Positions 28,058-37,010 of a stretch of DNA of 64,000 bases are shown piece by piece; positions within the stretch are counted from its first letter, which is position 1, and every line of letters starts with the position of its first letter. The position numbers and the translations under genes were made by a program. The DNA is from an uncultured Pelagibacteraceae bacterium (GTDB lineage: Bacteria > Pseudomonadota > Alphaproteobacteria > Pelagibacterales > Pelagibacteraceae). The notes under the pieces are model-generated. The model did not search any database, was not told the DNA's origin, and saw only the letters and a list, made by a program, of their open reading frames with translations. Where the stretch lies: positions 186,001-250,000 of the forward strand of contig CACNQD010000003.1 in NCBI GenBank assembly GCA_902622545.1. Direction: 5' to 3'.

Positions 28058-28298
28058 TTTTATCTACTTTTTTTTCCTCATTTTCACTCGGATTATTTAT
28101 GTCAAAGGTTTGATTATTAATCTCAATACTGTTTTCTTCCAAATTTGTCATTTCGTTTTGCAAGTTACTTACATATCTTTTTACAGAACCAAACCAAGAT
28201 CCAATTTTTTTCAATACGACAGGAAAATCTTTAGGCCCAATTATTACAATTGAAAGACCGATTATTATAATAAGTTCTAGCCAGCCAATTTGTGGCAT
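28044..28298 (-). CDS. tatB: Twin-arginine translocase subunit TatB
   Basis: Single N-terminal helix IGWLELIIIIGLSIVIIGPKDFP with the FxELxxI-GPKxLP-like hinge (GPKDFP at about residues 21-26), followed by an amphipathic helix (VVLKKIGSWFGSVKRYV) and an acidic tail. The Glu at residue 8 is the TatB-type substrate-binding position. Length 84 is short for TatB but sufficient. It lies between tatA and tatC with near-zero spacing. Confidence 0.93.
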   Translation of the reverse strand: MPQIGWLELIIIIGLSIVIIGPKDFPVVLKKIGSWFGSVKRYVSNLQNEMTNLEENSIEINNQTFDINNPSENEEKKVDKNEGK

Positions 28299-28300
28299 TT

Positions 28301-28513
28301 TTATTCTTTATTTGGAGAGTCTTGATTGTTGTTGTCTTCAGTATTTTCTGAAATATTTTTTGGTTTTTCATCACCAGGATCAGTAGCCATCCCTTTTTTA
28401 AAACTTTTAATGCCTTTTGCAACATCTCCCATTAAGCTTGAAATTTTTCCTCTTCCAAAAAGAAGAACTACTAAGATAACTACGATTGCAATTTGCCAAA
28501 AACCTATACTCAT
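28301..28513 (-). CDS. tatA: Twin-arginine translocase subunit TatA
   Basis: Pore-forming small subunit. It has a short N-terminal helix ([18 protein letters not shown]) followed by the [24 protein letters not shown] hinge and amphipathic helix that identify TatA/E, then a charged tail. Length 70 is typical. The gene leads tatA-tatB-tatC and follows scpB by 43 bases. Confidence 0.95.
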   Translation of the reverse strand: MSIGFWQIAIVVILVVLLFGRGKISSLMGDVAKGIKSFKKGMATDPGDEKPKNISENTEDNNNQDSPNKE

Positions 28514-28556
28514 AAAATATATATAACCTCTTTGTAGCTGATTTTAAAGTAGAATT

Positions 28557-29252
28557 TTACTCTTTAGCGTCATCATTTAAGGTGCTATTGAGCATTTCAT
28601 CAATATTAGAATAAATATTTTCTTTTTTCTCATCTTGTTTTTCTTTATAAAATTTTCCAGTTCCAAATATAGATGAGTCAATAGTTGAGCTGTCAATCAA
28701 TCCTGCTGATCCTAGTTCATCAACGGTTGGTAAATCAGACAATTTTTGCAAATTAAAATGGCTCAAAAAATCCTCTGTAGTTCCATACTGTATTGGTTTG
28801 CCAGGAATTTCTTTTCTGCCCATTGGTTTTACCCAATTAAGTTCCATTAGAATATCAAGAGTATTTGTACCAAAAGCAACACCTCTAATTTCTTCTATTT
28901 CAGCTCTAGTTACCGGCTGGTGATATACAATAATTGATAGTGTTTCAATGGCAGCCTTTGAAAGTTTTTTCTCAACTGTTTTTTGTTTGGACATTAAAGA
29001 CGACAAATTTGATGCTGTTCTAAATGACCATTTATTTGAGATGCAAACTAAATTTATTCCCCTATTTTTATAAACATCTTCTAATTTTTTTAAAATTTTC
29101 TTAACATCAATTTTTTTTGAAATTCTATCTTCTATGGTTTCTATTTCTAAAGGTTCTGCTGCAGCAAATAAAATAGCTTCAACTTCCCTCTCTCCAGTAG
29201 ATAATTGGCCTGGAAATGAAATTACGTTATTTTTTTTCTTTTCGTTCTTCAT
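28557..29252 (-). CDS. scpB: Chromosome segregation/condensation protein ScpB
   Basis: Winged-helix subunit of the SMC-ScpAB condensin that organises the nucleoid. Conserved parts are REVEAILFAAAEPLEIETI (22-40), LSKAAIETLSIIVYHQPVTRAEIEEIRGV (98-126) and GRKEIPGKPIQYGTTEDFLSHF. Length 231 is normal. It overlaps the scpA stop by 4 bases. Confidence 0.96.
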   Translation of the reverse strand: MKNEKKKNNVISFPGQLSTGEREVEAILFAAAEPLEIETIEDRISKKIDVKKILKKLEDVYKNRGINLVCISNKWSFRTASNLSSLMSKQKTVEKKLSKAAIETLSIIVYHQPVTRAEIEEIRGVAFGTNTLDILMELNWVKPMGRKEIPGKPIQYGTTEDFLSHFNLQKLSDLPTVDELGSAGLIDSSTIDSSIFGTGKFYKEKQDEKKENIYSNIDEMLNSTLNDDAKE

Positions 29253-29986
29253 TTTTGTTTAATATAAATCTCATCAAATAATTTGTCTTGTTTTAAAATA
29301 ACAGTCCCCTCTTTTACTAATTCTAATGATCCAGCAAAAATACTAGCACGTCCAGTTTTTTTTAAATTTGATTTTTTAAAGGCTTTCGGAATAATGTCCT
29401 CAAGGTTTTTCCAATCTTCTAGTTTTTTTATAATGCTTTTAATTAATTTTATACCTTCTTCTGTTGTGCAAACTGGTAATTTGGGAATATTCATTCTTTG
29501 AAAATCCTTTTGCATGACAATTGCAGAATAAGTTTTTAGAAGTTCGTATAAAGATAATTTATATGTAGAACTATAAATAGAACGAATTCTACCTTTAATA
29601 CCTCTTACAAAGATATCTTTTCCAAGTCTTTTTCTCTTAAGCATTTGATCAGACAGTAATCTTATTAATTCTAATTTTTTTAATTGTAATTTTAATCTTT
29701 CAGCAACTTCATGAACTTTAAACTCTTCTTCATCAGTTATTGGAAGTAGTAATTTTGATTTTAAATACGCAAGCCAAGTTGCCATAACTAAATATTCTGA
29801 TGCAATATCTAAATTAATATCTTTAACCTTATTAATATATTCTAAAAATTGATCAGCCAATAAAGTAATTGATATGTTTTCTAAATTAACTTTTTGAGAT
29901 TTTGCTAAATCTAAAAGTAAATCTAAAGGACCATTAAATTGATCTAGATTTACCTGAAAACTGTTAGTTGAATCTTGATTCTCCAT
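29249..29986 (-). CDS. scpA: Segregation/condensation protein A (ScpA)
   Basis: Kleisin subunit that bridges SMC heads. It begins with the kleisin motif FQVNLDQFNGPLDLLLDLAKSQKVNL and continues ITLLADQFLEYI and ASEYLVMATWLAYLKSKLLLP. The C-terminal winged helix is present. Length 245 is typical for alphaproteobacteria. The gene overlaps nagZ by 23 bases; nagZ-scpA-scpB-tat is the conserved alphaproteobacterial order. Confidence 0.96.
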   Translation of the reverse strand: MENQDSTNSFQVNLDQFNGPLDLLLDLAKSQKVNLENISITLLADQFLEYINKVKDINLDIASEYLVMATWLAYLKSKLLLPITDEEEFKVHEVAERLKLQLKKLELIRLLSDQMLKRKRLGKDIFVRGIKGRIRSIYSSTYKLSLYELLKTYSAIVMQKDFQRMNIPKLPVCTTEEGIKLIKSIIKKLEDWKNLEDIIPKAFKKSNLKKTGRASIFAGSLELVKEGTVILKQDKLFDEIYIKQK

Positions 29987-30938
29987 TGGACACTAGCTTA
30001 TAATATTTATTTGTAATTTTTATTATAAATTTACTCAATTTTGGTGAATTTTCTGCAACTATATGCATTTCTTTTAAATTAGCATTACAATGTAAAACTA
30101 AATCACAACCTGCGGTAAATGCTTTAATAACATTATTTTTAATACCATATGGTAGAGCTTTCATTGATATATCGTCTGACATTATTAAATTTTTAAAATT
30201 TATTTTATTTCTTATTAATTTAATTATTTTTTTTGAATGAGTTACAGAATTTAGATTATCAATTTTTTTAAAAAGTAAATGACCAGTCATAGCAAAAAGA
30301 GAGTTTTTATTTTTAAACGTCAAAAAATCATTTTTAAGTAAATATTGATTACTATTGTTTATAATTGGTAGTTTGTAGTGTGAGTCAACTTTACCTAGGC
30401 CATGACCTGGTATATGTTTAATTACAGTTGCTATATTATTCTTATGAAATTGATCGATCGTAAAATTACCAAAAATATTAACTATTTTTTTATTTTTCGA
30501 AAATGATCTGTCACCTATTACTTTAGAAGTTTTTTCTCGAGCTATATCCAGAACAGGAACAGTATTAATATTTATACCTAAGTTGTTCAATAAATAGCTT
30601 ATTTGATCAATATAAATTTTATAATAAAGAAGTGATTTTTTTTTATCTTTTTTATACATATCACCAAAAAATTTTGAGGAATGTAATTTAGTGTCTATTA
30701 TATTTTTTAGTCTATTAACTCTTCCTCCTTCTTCATCAATAAGAATGGGATAGTTTTGATCTTTAAATATCTTTTTAATTGATTGGACCAGCTTTTTGGT
30801 CTGATCTAAACTCCTAATATTTCTCTCAAACAATATTATTCCCCATGGTTTATATTTTTTAAGAAATAAAATTTCTTTATTTGACAAATTTGTAGACTTC
30901 AAACCAGATATAAATGCCCTCTTTTGACTAATCTTCAT
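29964..30938 (-). CDS. nagZ: Beta-N-acetylhexosaminidase NagZ
   Basis: Cytoplasmic family-3 glycoside hydrolase that removes GlcNAc from muropeptides during cell-wall recycling. The signature KHIPGHGLGKVDSHYKLP (about residues 176-193) and the catalytic Asp region LIMSDDISMKALPYG are present. DEEGGRVNRL (68-77) is the substrate-binding motif. Length 324 is typical. It overlaps scpA and the small membrane gene upstream of it. Confidence 0.94.
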   Translation of the reverse strand: MKISQKRAFISGLKSTNLSNKEILFLKKYKPWGIILFERNIRSLDQTKKLVQSIKKIFKDQNYPILIDEEGGRVNRLKNIIDTKLHSSKFFGDMYKKDKKKSLLYYKIYIDQISYLLNNLGININTVPVLDIAREKTSKVIGDRSFSKNKKIVNIFGNFTIDQFHKNNIATVIKHIPGHGLGKVDSHYKLPIINNSNQYLLKNDFLTFKNKNSLFAMTGHLLFKKIDNLNSVTHSKKIIKLIRNKINFKNLIMSDDISMKALPYGIKNNVIKAFTAGCDLVLHCNANLKEMHIVAENSPKLSKFIIKITNKYYKLVSNGESRFN

Positions 30939-31188
30939 TTTTGATCAGGTCCCAAAATGATAATTTTTTTTCCTTGTTTTCTTTTTCGTCAATATACTCA
31001 ATAATATTATCCGTATCACTATCTAACTTTATTAAACTATTTTTCTTTAAATCTAATTTAGAGTCTAGATTGTTAATTGATTTATAATATTTTTTTTCAA
31101 ACTCATCAGATATGTAGTATTTAACATTAAAAAAAATAAATAAAGAAATTATAAATACGAAAAAAATGTATTTAATTTCTTTAATCAT
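30928..31188 (-). CDS. Small single-pass membrane protein in the position usually held by a SPOR protein
   Basis: An 86-residue protein with an N-terminal hydrophobic helix (YIFFVFIISLFIFFNVKYYI, about residues 7-26) and a charged Lys/Asp/Glu-rich remainder. I do not recognise a domain. In many alphaproteobacteria the slot between argS and nagZ encodes a SPOR-domain membrane protein. This gene has the same position and topology but no SPOR domain, so it may be a reduced relic. It touches argS (1-base overlap) and nagZ (11-base overlap), which favours real translation. Confidence 0.7.
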   Translation of the reverse strand: MIKEIKYIFFVFIISLFIFFNVKYYISDEFEKKYYKSINNLDSKLDLKKNSLIKLDSDTDNIIEYIDEKENKEKKLSFWDLIKNED

Positions 31189-32909
31189 TACATGTTTTCC
31201 GGCGTCTCTACATCTAATATTTTCATTCCAGTGCCAATAGTTTTTAAAACACTATTTAAGAGAACCGCTTTGTTTTTGTTTAATTTTTTACTCTTATCTA
31301 AAAACCTCATAGACTCATTATCTTTTCCCATATTCCAATACGAATGAAATAAAGCTGACAGTTGATATAAATAGATAGGTATTCTGTGTGGTTCTAGTTT
31401 TTGTGAGGATACCTCTACACATTTAGGCCATTCAGAAATTTTATTTATTATTTTTATTTCCTCATCGTTAAATTCATAATTTTTTTCAACTTCAGTTAGG
31501 TCATTTTCTATTTTTTCATCAGCATTTTTAAAAACAGAACATATCCTTGCATAACAATATTGAACATAATAGAGGGGATTATCTTTTGATTTCTCTTTAA
31601 CTTTCTCAAAATCAAACTCTAATTGAACATCATTACTTCTGCTCAACATTATAAAACGAGTTGCATCCTTACCTACCTCGTTAACCAAATCATCAACAAT
31701 TATATAATCACCTTTTCTTTTTGACATTTTGAAGGGTTTGCCGTCTTTAATCAATTTTACAAGCTGAGTAACTTTACAAATTAGATTTTTCTTTTTATTA
31801 GAGAGAGCATCTACGACAGAATTAATTCTTTTAATATAACCTGCATGGTCTGCACCAAGTATATTTATGTATTCATCAAAATTTCTTTTTAATTTGTTGT
31901 TGTGATAAGCAATGTCACCAGCAAAATATGTCCAAGAATTATCGCTTTTTGTTAAAGCTCTATCTTTATCGTCACCATAATTTGTAGATTTAAATAGTAG
32001 TTGCTCTCTTTCAACCCATTTAGACTTATCTTCACCTTCAGGGGCCTCTATCTTGCCTTTAAATACTAAATTGTTCTTTTTTAAATTATCTATAGCTTCA
32101 TCAACTTCTTTTGAATTAATAATATTATTTTCACTTACAAAATTATCGTGAACAACACCTAAAGAATTTAGATTTTTTTTTATTATTTCTAAAGAAGCAA
32201 CAACACTCAATTTAGAGAGTTCATCTGAAATTTTTTCATAATTTTCATAATTCTTAATAGAATTTTTACTAATAATTTGTTCTGCTATTTCAATTATGTA
32301 ATCTCCTGGATATAAATTTTCATCATTAGGGTATTCTTCGTTAAATAATTTTTCCTTAATTCTAAAGTATACAGATAAAGAAAAGTTTTTGATCTGATTA
32401 CCGTGATCGTTAACATAATATTCTTTAGTAACTTTATGATCACAAAATTTTAAAAGATTGCACAAAGCATCTCCATATATAGCACCACGACAATGACCTA
32501 CATGTAAGGGGCCAGTTGGATTAGCAGAAACAAATTCCAGCAAATAATTTTTTTTATCATTTTTAAGAATTGCTCCGTATTTTTGATCATTGAGCATTTT
32601 TGTTAAAAAAGTATTCCAAAATTTCTTAACAAATTTTATATTAACAAAACCTGGTTTAACAAACGCAATATTTTCAATATCTTTATCATTTTTTAGGTCA
32701 TCTAAATTAAGTTGTTTGTAAATCTCAGTTGGCGGCAATTTATTTAATGAGGAAAGAACCATACAGACATTTGTTGATATATCAGCTTTAAATTTTGCAG
32801 GAGCTGTATCCACGTTAATACCTGATAAATTTTGAGGAACTTTTAAATTAGCAGAATTATCGGTAACTATTTTTTTAATTTTGTTAAGATAAATATCGAA
32901 AATGTTCAT
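31188..32909 (-). CDS. argS: Arginyl-tRNA synthetase
   Basis: Charges tRNA-Arg. The N-terminal Add-1 domain is followed by the class I HIGH region NPTGPLHVGHCRGAIYGDAL (about residues 131-150), and the KMSKS-like KMSKRKGDYI. The C-terminal DALR anticodon-binding domain begins near YYVQYCYARI. The ending LLNSVLKTIGTGMKILDVETPENM is characteristic. Length 573 is normal. It is preceded by dgt with a 4-base overlap. Confidence 0.97.
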   Translation of the reverse strand: MNIFDIYLNKIKKIVTDNSANLKVPQNLSGINVDTAPAKFKADISTNVCMVLSSLNKLPPTEIYKQLNLDDLKNDKDIENIAFVKPGFVNIKFVKKFWNTFLTKMLNDQKYGAILKNDKKNYLLEFVSANPTGPLHVGHCRGAIYGDALCNLLKFCDHKVTKEYYVNDHGNQIKNFSLSVYFRIKEKLFNEEYPNDENLYPGDYIIEIAEQIISKNSIKNYENYEKISDELSKLSVVASLEIIKKNLNSLGVVHDNFVSENNIINSKEVDEAIDNLKKNNLVFKGKIEAPEGEDKSKWVEREQLLFKSTNYGDDKDRALTKSDNSWTYFAGDIAYHNNKLKRNFDEYINILGADHAGYIKRINSVVDALSNKKKNLICKVTQLVKLIKDGKPFKMSKRKGDYIIVDDLVNEVGKDATRFIMLSRSNDVQLEFDFEKVKEKSKDNPLYYVQYCYARICSVFKNADEKIENDLTEVEKNYEFNDEEIKIINKISEWPKCVEVSSQKLEPHRIPIYLYQLSALFHSYWNMGKDNESMRFLDKSKKLNKNKAVLLNSVLKTIGTGMKILDVETPENM

Positions 32910-34015
32910 TTTAAATTATTGTAAAGGTTTATAGCATATCTGTCTGTCATTCCTGAAATAAAATCAGAAACAGATCTAAACTTATCCTTATTTATTTTTT
33001 GGTTTTTAATAAACTTTTTTGGATTTTTACAGATATAAGCAAATAAATATTTTATAATTTTTTGGCCTTTAGTATTTTTAGATAATACTTTTTTATTATT
33101 ATACATTTTAATTCTTAAAAATTTTTTAATTTCACTATCAATTTGTTGAAAATTTTCAGAAAAATTTATTATTTTAGAATTATTTTTTTTGATATCTCTC
33201 AAATTTTTAATTTTGTGTTTCTTGAGATTTTTTTTACTGTTAGAAATAATATCTTTTACCATTAAATCTATTGAATCTCTTATTATTTGATAAACCAAAA
33301 TTTTATTTTTTTTAACATTTTTATATCTTTTAAAAATTTCTTTAAAAAAATCGATTTCTAAAATTTCCTCAAGTTTAAATAGATTTGCGTTTAATCCGTC
33401 TTGAATATCATGATTATTATAAGCTATATCATCAGAGATATTTGAAATTTGTGACTCTAAAGAAGAATATTGATTAAAATTAAATTTATTTTTTAAATTT
33501 TTAATACCTATTATATTATTTACTCTACTAACATTCAATATAGGTCCATTATGTTTTAATAAACCGTCTAAAGTTTCAAATGTTAAATTAAGACCTTTAA
33601 ATTTTAAATATTTATTCTCAAGAAACATAACAATTCTTAAAGTTTGTAAGTTATGATCAAAACCTCCGTGATTAATCATGCATTCTTTTAGACTATTTTC
33701 TCCAGCGTGACCAAATGGTGTATGACCAAGATCATGAGCAAGACTTAGTGTTTCGGCAAGATCATCATTTAATTTCAAATACTTTGCAATTGATCTTGCT
33801 ATCTGTGAAACTTCAATTGAATGAGTGATTCTGGTTCTAAAGTGATCACCTTCTGTATTAACAAAAACCTGTGTCTTATGCTTAAGTCTTCGAAAGGAGG
33901 CAGAGTGAATTATTCTATCTCTGTCTCTTTGAAATGGCGTTCTGTATGAGCTATTTTTCTCATTAAAAAATCTTCCAGATGACTTAAATTGTCCGAGTTT
34001 TTTGAAATTATTCAT
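32906..34015 (-). CDS. dgt: dGTP triphosphohydrolase-like HD-domain protein
   Basis: HD-superfamily hydrolase that splits dNTPs into nucleoside and triphosphate. The motif H...HD...D is visible: RTRITHSIEVSQIARSIA, then LAHDLGHTPFGHAGE, and later SDDIAYNNHDIQDGLNA. RDRDRIIHSASFRRLKHKTQVF near residue 30 is diagnostic of the deoxyguanosinetriphosphate triphosphohydrolase-like family. Length 369 is usual for alphaproteobacteria. It diverges from the Fe-S carrier gene (50-base gap). Confidence 0.94.
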   Translation of the reverse strand: MNNFKKLGQFKSSGRFFNEKNSSYRTPFQRDRDRIIHSASFRRLKHKTQVFVNTEGDHFRTRITHSIEVSQIARSIAKYLKLNDDLAETLSLAHDLGHTPFGHAGENSLKECMINHGGFDHNLQTLRIVMFLENKYLKFKGLNLTFETLDGLLKHNGPILNVSRVNNIIGIKNLKNKFNFNQYSSLESQISNISDDIAYNNHDIQDGLNANLFKLEEILEIDFFKEIFKRYKNVKKNKILVYQIIRDSIDLMVKDIISNSKKNLKKHKIKNLRDIKKNNSKIINFSENFQQIDSEIKKFLRIKMYNNKKVLSKNTKGQKIIKYLFAYICKNPKKFIKNQKINKDKFRSVSDFISGMTDRYAINLYNNLK

Positions 34016-34065
34016 ACTTTAAAAAAGGTAAATTATAATTATATTACTATTAACAGCCTTACGAG

Positions 34066-34383
34066 ATGATTAAAGAAATTAAATTTACTGATAATGCGAT
34101 AAAACAAATAAACCATTTGTTATCAAAAAAGGAAAAAGGATCTTTTTTTAGAATCGCTATCAAGGGTGGTGGGTGTTCTGGTTTTCAATACAATTTTTCT
34201 GTTGATACTGAAAAAGAGGATGATGATATTCAATATAACAATATTCTAATTGATAAAACTTCAGCTGATTTATTAAAAGGATCTGAGGTTGACTTTGTTA
34301 AAGAATTAATTGGTGAACAATTTAAAATTAGCAATCCACAAAGCAAATCATCTTGTGGTTGTGGTGTCTCTTTTTCTCTATAA
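34066..34383 (+). CDS. erpA: A-type iron-sulfur cluster carrier (ErpA/IscA family)
   Basis: Delivers Fe-S clusters to apoproteins. The three conserved cysteines are in GGGCSGFQY (about residue 38) and SSCGCGVSFSL at the C-terminus. Length 105 is standard. The family cannot always be split into ErpA, IscA and SufA by sequence alone; in alphaproteobacteria the form located next to dgt and xth is usually called ErpA. Its TAA overlaps the ATG of xth. Confidence 0.9.
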   Translation: MIKEIKFTDNAIKQINHLLSKKEKGSFFRIAIKGGGCSGFQYNFSVDTEKEDDDIQYNNILIDKTSADLLKGSEVDFVKELIGEQFKISNPQSKSSCGCGVSFSL

Positions 34384-35159
34384 TGATAATAAGCTCGTGG
34401 AATGTTAATTCTGTAAGAGCTAGAATAAATAATATTATAGAATATCTTAAAAAATCCTCTCCTGACATTGTAATGATGCAAGAAATAAAAACTGAGGAAA
34501 AAAATTATCCTTTTGATGAATTTAAAAGCCTTAAATATGAAAGTTATGTTTTTGGACAAAAAAGTTACAATGGTGTTGCATTCATATCAAAGGGTAAATT
34601 AAACAATATAAAACAAAATATTTTTAAAGACAAAATGAAACAATCAAGAATAATTTCAGGCGAATTAACTCATAAAAAGAAAAAAATTAATTTAATAAAT
34701 ATTTATACTCCAAATGGAAATCCGGTAGATACAGAAAAGTATGATTATAAATTATATTGGTTAGATAGTTTTATAAAAACAATAAAAAAAAATTTAAAAG
34801 AAAATAGTAATATTATTATAGGTGGAGATTTTAATATTATTCCTGCTGCTGAAGACGTTCATAATCCAAAATCATATGAAAATGATGCTCTGTTTAGATT
34901 AGAAATAAGAAAAAGGTTTAGAGAGATTATTAATTTAGGTTTCTTTGACACGTATAGGTACATTTATCCTGACAAAGAAGGTTATACTTTTTGGGATTAT
35001 ATGAGTGGAGCATGGCAGAGAAATAACGGTATGAGAATTGATCATTTTTTAGTCTCAAGTTCTTTAATAGATAGTATTAAAGATGTTAAGATAAATAAAT
35101 ATCCAAGAGGTATAGAAAAACCCTCAGACCATACACCTATAGAAATAATAATTGATTAA
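34383..35159 (+). CDS. xth: Exodeoxyribonuclease III
   Basis: AP endonuclease/3'-5' exonuclease of base-excision repair. I chose the ATG at 34383, overlapping the erpA stop (TAATG), because the protein then begins MIISSWNVNSVRARI as expected; the longer upstream frame merely repeats erpA sequence. Metal-binding residues are in MMQEIKTEE, and NIIIGGDFNIIP, WDYMSGAWQRNNGMRIDHFL and PSDHTPIEI complete the catalytic set. Length 258 is normal. It is convergent with znuA with a 6-base gap. Confidence 0.96.
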   Translation: MIISSWNVNSVRARINNIIEYLKKSSPDIVMMQEIKTEEKNYPFDEFKSLKYESYVFGQKSYNGVAFISKGKLNNIKQNIFKDKMKQSRIISGELTHKKKKINLINIYTPNGNPVDTEKYDYKLYWLDSFIKTIKKNLKENSNIIIGGDFNIIPAAEDVHNPKSYENDALFRLEIRKRFREIINLGFFDTYRYIYPDKEGYTFWDYMSGAWQRNNGMRIDHFLVSSSLIDSIKDVKINKYPRGIEKPSDHTPIEIIID

Positions 35160-35165
35160 ATTTAA

Positions 35166-36176
35166 TTAAGAACAATCCTTTAATGCGTTGGACATATCTT
35201 CAATTAAATTAAAATACATATTTTTACTTTTATTTATAGTTGCACCTAACGGATCAAGAACACCAGTTTTTACACCTGTGTCACTTGCAATAGATTTAAT
35301 TATTGCAGGATTAAATTGAGGTTCTGAAAATATACATTTTACTTTTTTTTCTCCAATGACTTCTCTTATTTCAGATAATTGTTCAGCACCTGGCATTACA
35401 TCTGGATTAACAGTTAAAGCACCTACTACACTTAAACCAAATCTTTTTTCAAAATATTGATAAGCATCGTGAAAAACTACAAAACTTGCATTTTTATTTA
35501 AGTCTTTTTTTATTGTTTTTGTTAAAGCATCTAAATCTTTTAATAAATTTTTTGAATTTGATTTATAAGTTGAACTATTGGCGCTATCAATTTTTACCAA
35601 CTGATTTGTAATTTTTTTCACTATCACTTTTGCATTTAAAGGGTCCAACCAAATATGTGGGTCGTATTCACCATGAGCATGACCATGTTCATCATGTCCA
35701 TGGTCATCATGACCTTCTTCTTTTTTTGCGTGTTCTTCATCTCCATGATCATCATGATCGTCTTCTTTTTTACCATGTTCATCATGTCCGTGATCATCGT
35801 GGCCCTCAAAGATATTCTTTTCTCTAAATTTCAATTTCTTCAATCCACTTTGATCTAAAAGTTCAAGAACTACTGAATTTTTAGGAATTGATTTAAGCGC
35901 TGTTGGTAAAAAACTTTCAAGGTCCTCACCTACCCATATAACTAAGTCAGCTTTTTGTAACATTTTAGCATGTGAAGGTTTAATTTGGAAATTATGAGGA
36001 GAGGCAACGCCATCAATAATTAAACCAGGCTCTCCAACACCGTCCATAATATAACTAGTTAATGAATGGAGAGGTTTAATTGAAGTTACGACATTAACTT
36101 CTGCTTTTAGTGGGGTAAAAATTAAAAATAAGCTTATGATTGGTGCAAATAATTTATTTCTGATAATATTTTTCAT
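35166..36176 (-). CDS. znuA: Zinc ABC transporter substrate-binding protein ZnuA
   Basis: Periplasmic zinc-binding protein that feeds ZnuBC. A signal peptide (1-25, ending LKAEVN) precedes the cluster A-I fold, starting VTSIKPLHSLTSYIMDGV. Metal ligands include the His in GVASPHNFQIKPSHAK, the His in YDPHIWLDPLNA, and VVFHDAYQYFEKRFGL. Between residues about 127 and 178 is a long His/Asp-rich loop with repeated HDDHG and HDEHG units, typical of ZnuA and thought to sense or capture zinc. It is divergent from znuCB-zur across a spacer holding two Zur-like boxes. Confidence 0.97.
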   Translation of the reverse strand: MKNIIRNKLFAPIISLFLIFTPLKAEVNVVTSIKPLHSLTSYIMDGVGEPGLIIDGVASPHNFQIKPSHAKMLQKADLVIWVGEDLESFLPTALKSIPKNSVVLELLDQSGLKKLKFREKNIFEGHDDHGHDEHGKKEDDHDDHGDEEHAKKEEGHDDHGHDEHGHAHGEYDPHIWLDPLNAKVIVKKITNQLVKIDSANSSTYKSNSKNLLKDLDALTKTIKKDLNKNASFVVFHDAYQYFEKRFGLSVVGALTVNPDVMPGAEQLSEIREVIGEKKVKCIFSEPQFNPAIIKSIASDTGVKTGVLDPLGATINKSKNMYFNLIEDMSNALKDCS

Positions 36177-36178
36177 GT

Positions 36179-36208
36179 TTGAATACCTTTATATTTAATT
36201 GTTATAAT
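36179..36208 (+). promoter_or_regulatory. Probable sigma-70 promoter of znuCB-zur
   Basis: A TTGAAT hexamer (36179-36184) is followed after 18 bases by TATAAT (36203-36208). The -10 box lies within the first Zur-like palindrome, so repressor binding would cover it. The start of znuC is 50 bases downstream of the -10 box. Confidence 0.5.
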
Positions 36209-36213
36209 ATAAC
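36201..36213. promoter_or_regulatory. Zur-type operator 1
   Basis: The sequence GTTATAATATAAC is an inverted repeat with 6-base arms around a single central base. It matches the core of the known proteobacterial Zur box (GTTATAnTATAAC). It lies between znuA and znuC and contains the candidate -10 element. A zur gene lies in the downstream operon. Confidence 0.8.
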
Positions 36214-36216
36214 TTT

Positions 36217-36229
36217 GTAATAATATAAC
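36217..36229. promoter_or_regulatory. Zur-type operator 2
   Basis: GTAATAATATAAC differs from operator 1 at a single position and lies exactly 16 bases further on, centre to centre. Two adjacent boxes placed between divergent znuA and znuC suggest cooperative binding by two Zur dimers that controls both directions. Confidence 0.65.
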
Positions 36230-36257
36230 GTAAGAAAAACAAGAGATATTTTATTAA

Positions 36258-37010
36258 ATGACGCAACAAAATCAGACACTGGTAAAATTAGAAAATGCCG
36301 GAGTACTAGTAAATGAAAAATGGCTGGTTAGAGGAGTTTCTCTAGAAATCAAAAAAGGAAAGATAATAACTTTAATAGGTCCAAATGGTTCGGGAAAATC
36401 AACTACAGCAAAAATCACTTTAGGATTGTATAAAAAAATAGAAGGCAGGGTCGAAAAATTCACTAACAAAATAGCCTATGTTCCTCAAAAAATTAATATT
36501 GATTGGACTTTGCCTATAAGAGTTAATGATTTTATGAATTTAACAAGCAACTTAAAAAAAGAAGAAGTAGAAACTGCTTTAGAAATTACGGGGACCCCAC
36601 ATTTAAAAAATAAAGACTTAAAAAGTTTATCTGGAGGAGAGTTTCAAAGGGTTCTTATGGCTAGGGCAATAGCAAAAAAGCCAGAGCTTTTAGTGTTAGA
36701 TGAGCCTGTTCAAGGTGTTGATTTCAATGGTGAAATAGCCTTATACGAGCTAATAAAAAAGATATCTGACACATTAAATTGTGGAATATTATTAATTTCT
36801 CATAATCTACATGTAGTTATGTCTAAAACCGATCATGTTGTATGTTTGAATGGACATGTTTGCTGCTCTGGTACTCCGATAGATGTTGCTAACAATGAAA
36901 AATATCAGGAGTTATTTGGTAAAGATATTTCTAAAATATTATCTGTTTACGAGCACTCACATGATCATATTCACAATATTGACGGAACAATAGAAAAAAA
37001 AGAAAACTGA
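36258..37010 (+). CDS. znuC: Zinc ABC transporter ATP-binding protein ZnuC
   Basis: ATPase that drives zinc import with ZnuB and ZnuA. Walker A is GPNGSGKSTTAK (about 39-50), the ABC signature is LSGGEFQRVLMARA, Walker B is LLVLDEPVQGVDF, and the switch His is in LISHNLHVV. The C-terminus carries a short His-containing tail (YEHSHDHIHNID), which may handle metal. Length 250 is typical. It overlaps znuB at the stop/start. Confidence 0.96.
   Translation: MTQQNQTLVKLENAGVLVNEKWLVRGVSLEIKKGKIITLIGPNGSGKSTTAKITLGLYKKIEGRVEKFTNKIAYVPQKINIDWTLPIRVNDFMNLTSNLKKEEVETALEITGTPHLKNKDLKSLSGGEFQRVLMARAIAKKPELLVLDEPVQGVDFNGEIALYELIKKISDTLNCGILLISHNLHVVMSKTDHVVCLNGHVCCSGTPIDVANNEKYQELFGKDISKILSVYEHSHDHIHNIDGTIEKKEN

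Noticed and set aside
28231..28425. 64-codon minus-strand ORF between tatB and tatA
   Set aside because: Out-of-frame overlap with both tat genes, which are clear.
35655..35830. Repetitive tract as a possible satellite repeat
   Set aside because: The repeats encode the HDDHG/HDEHG units of ZnuA in frame, so coding function explains them.
35630..35858. Two plus-strand His/Met/Phe-rich ORFs
   Set aside because: They are antisense shadows of the repetitive His-rich loop of znuA.
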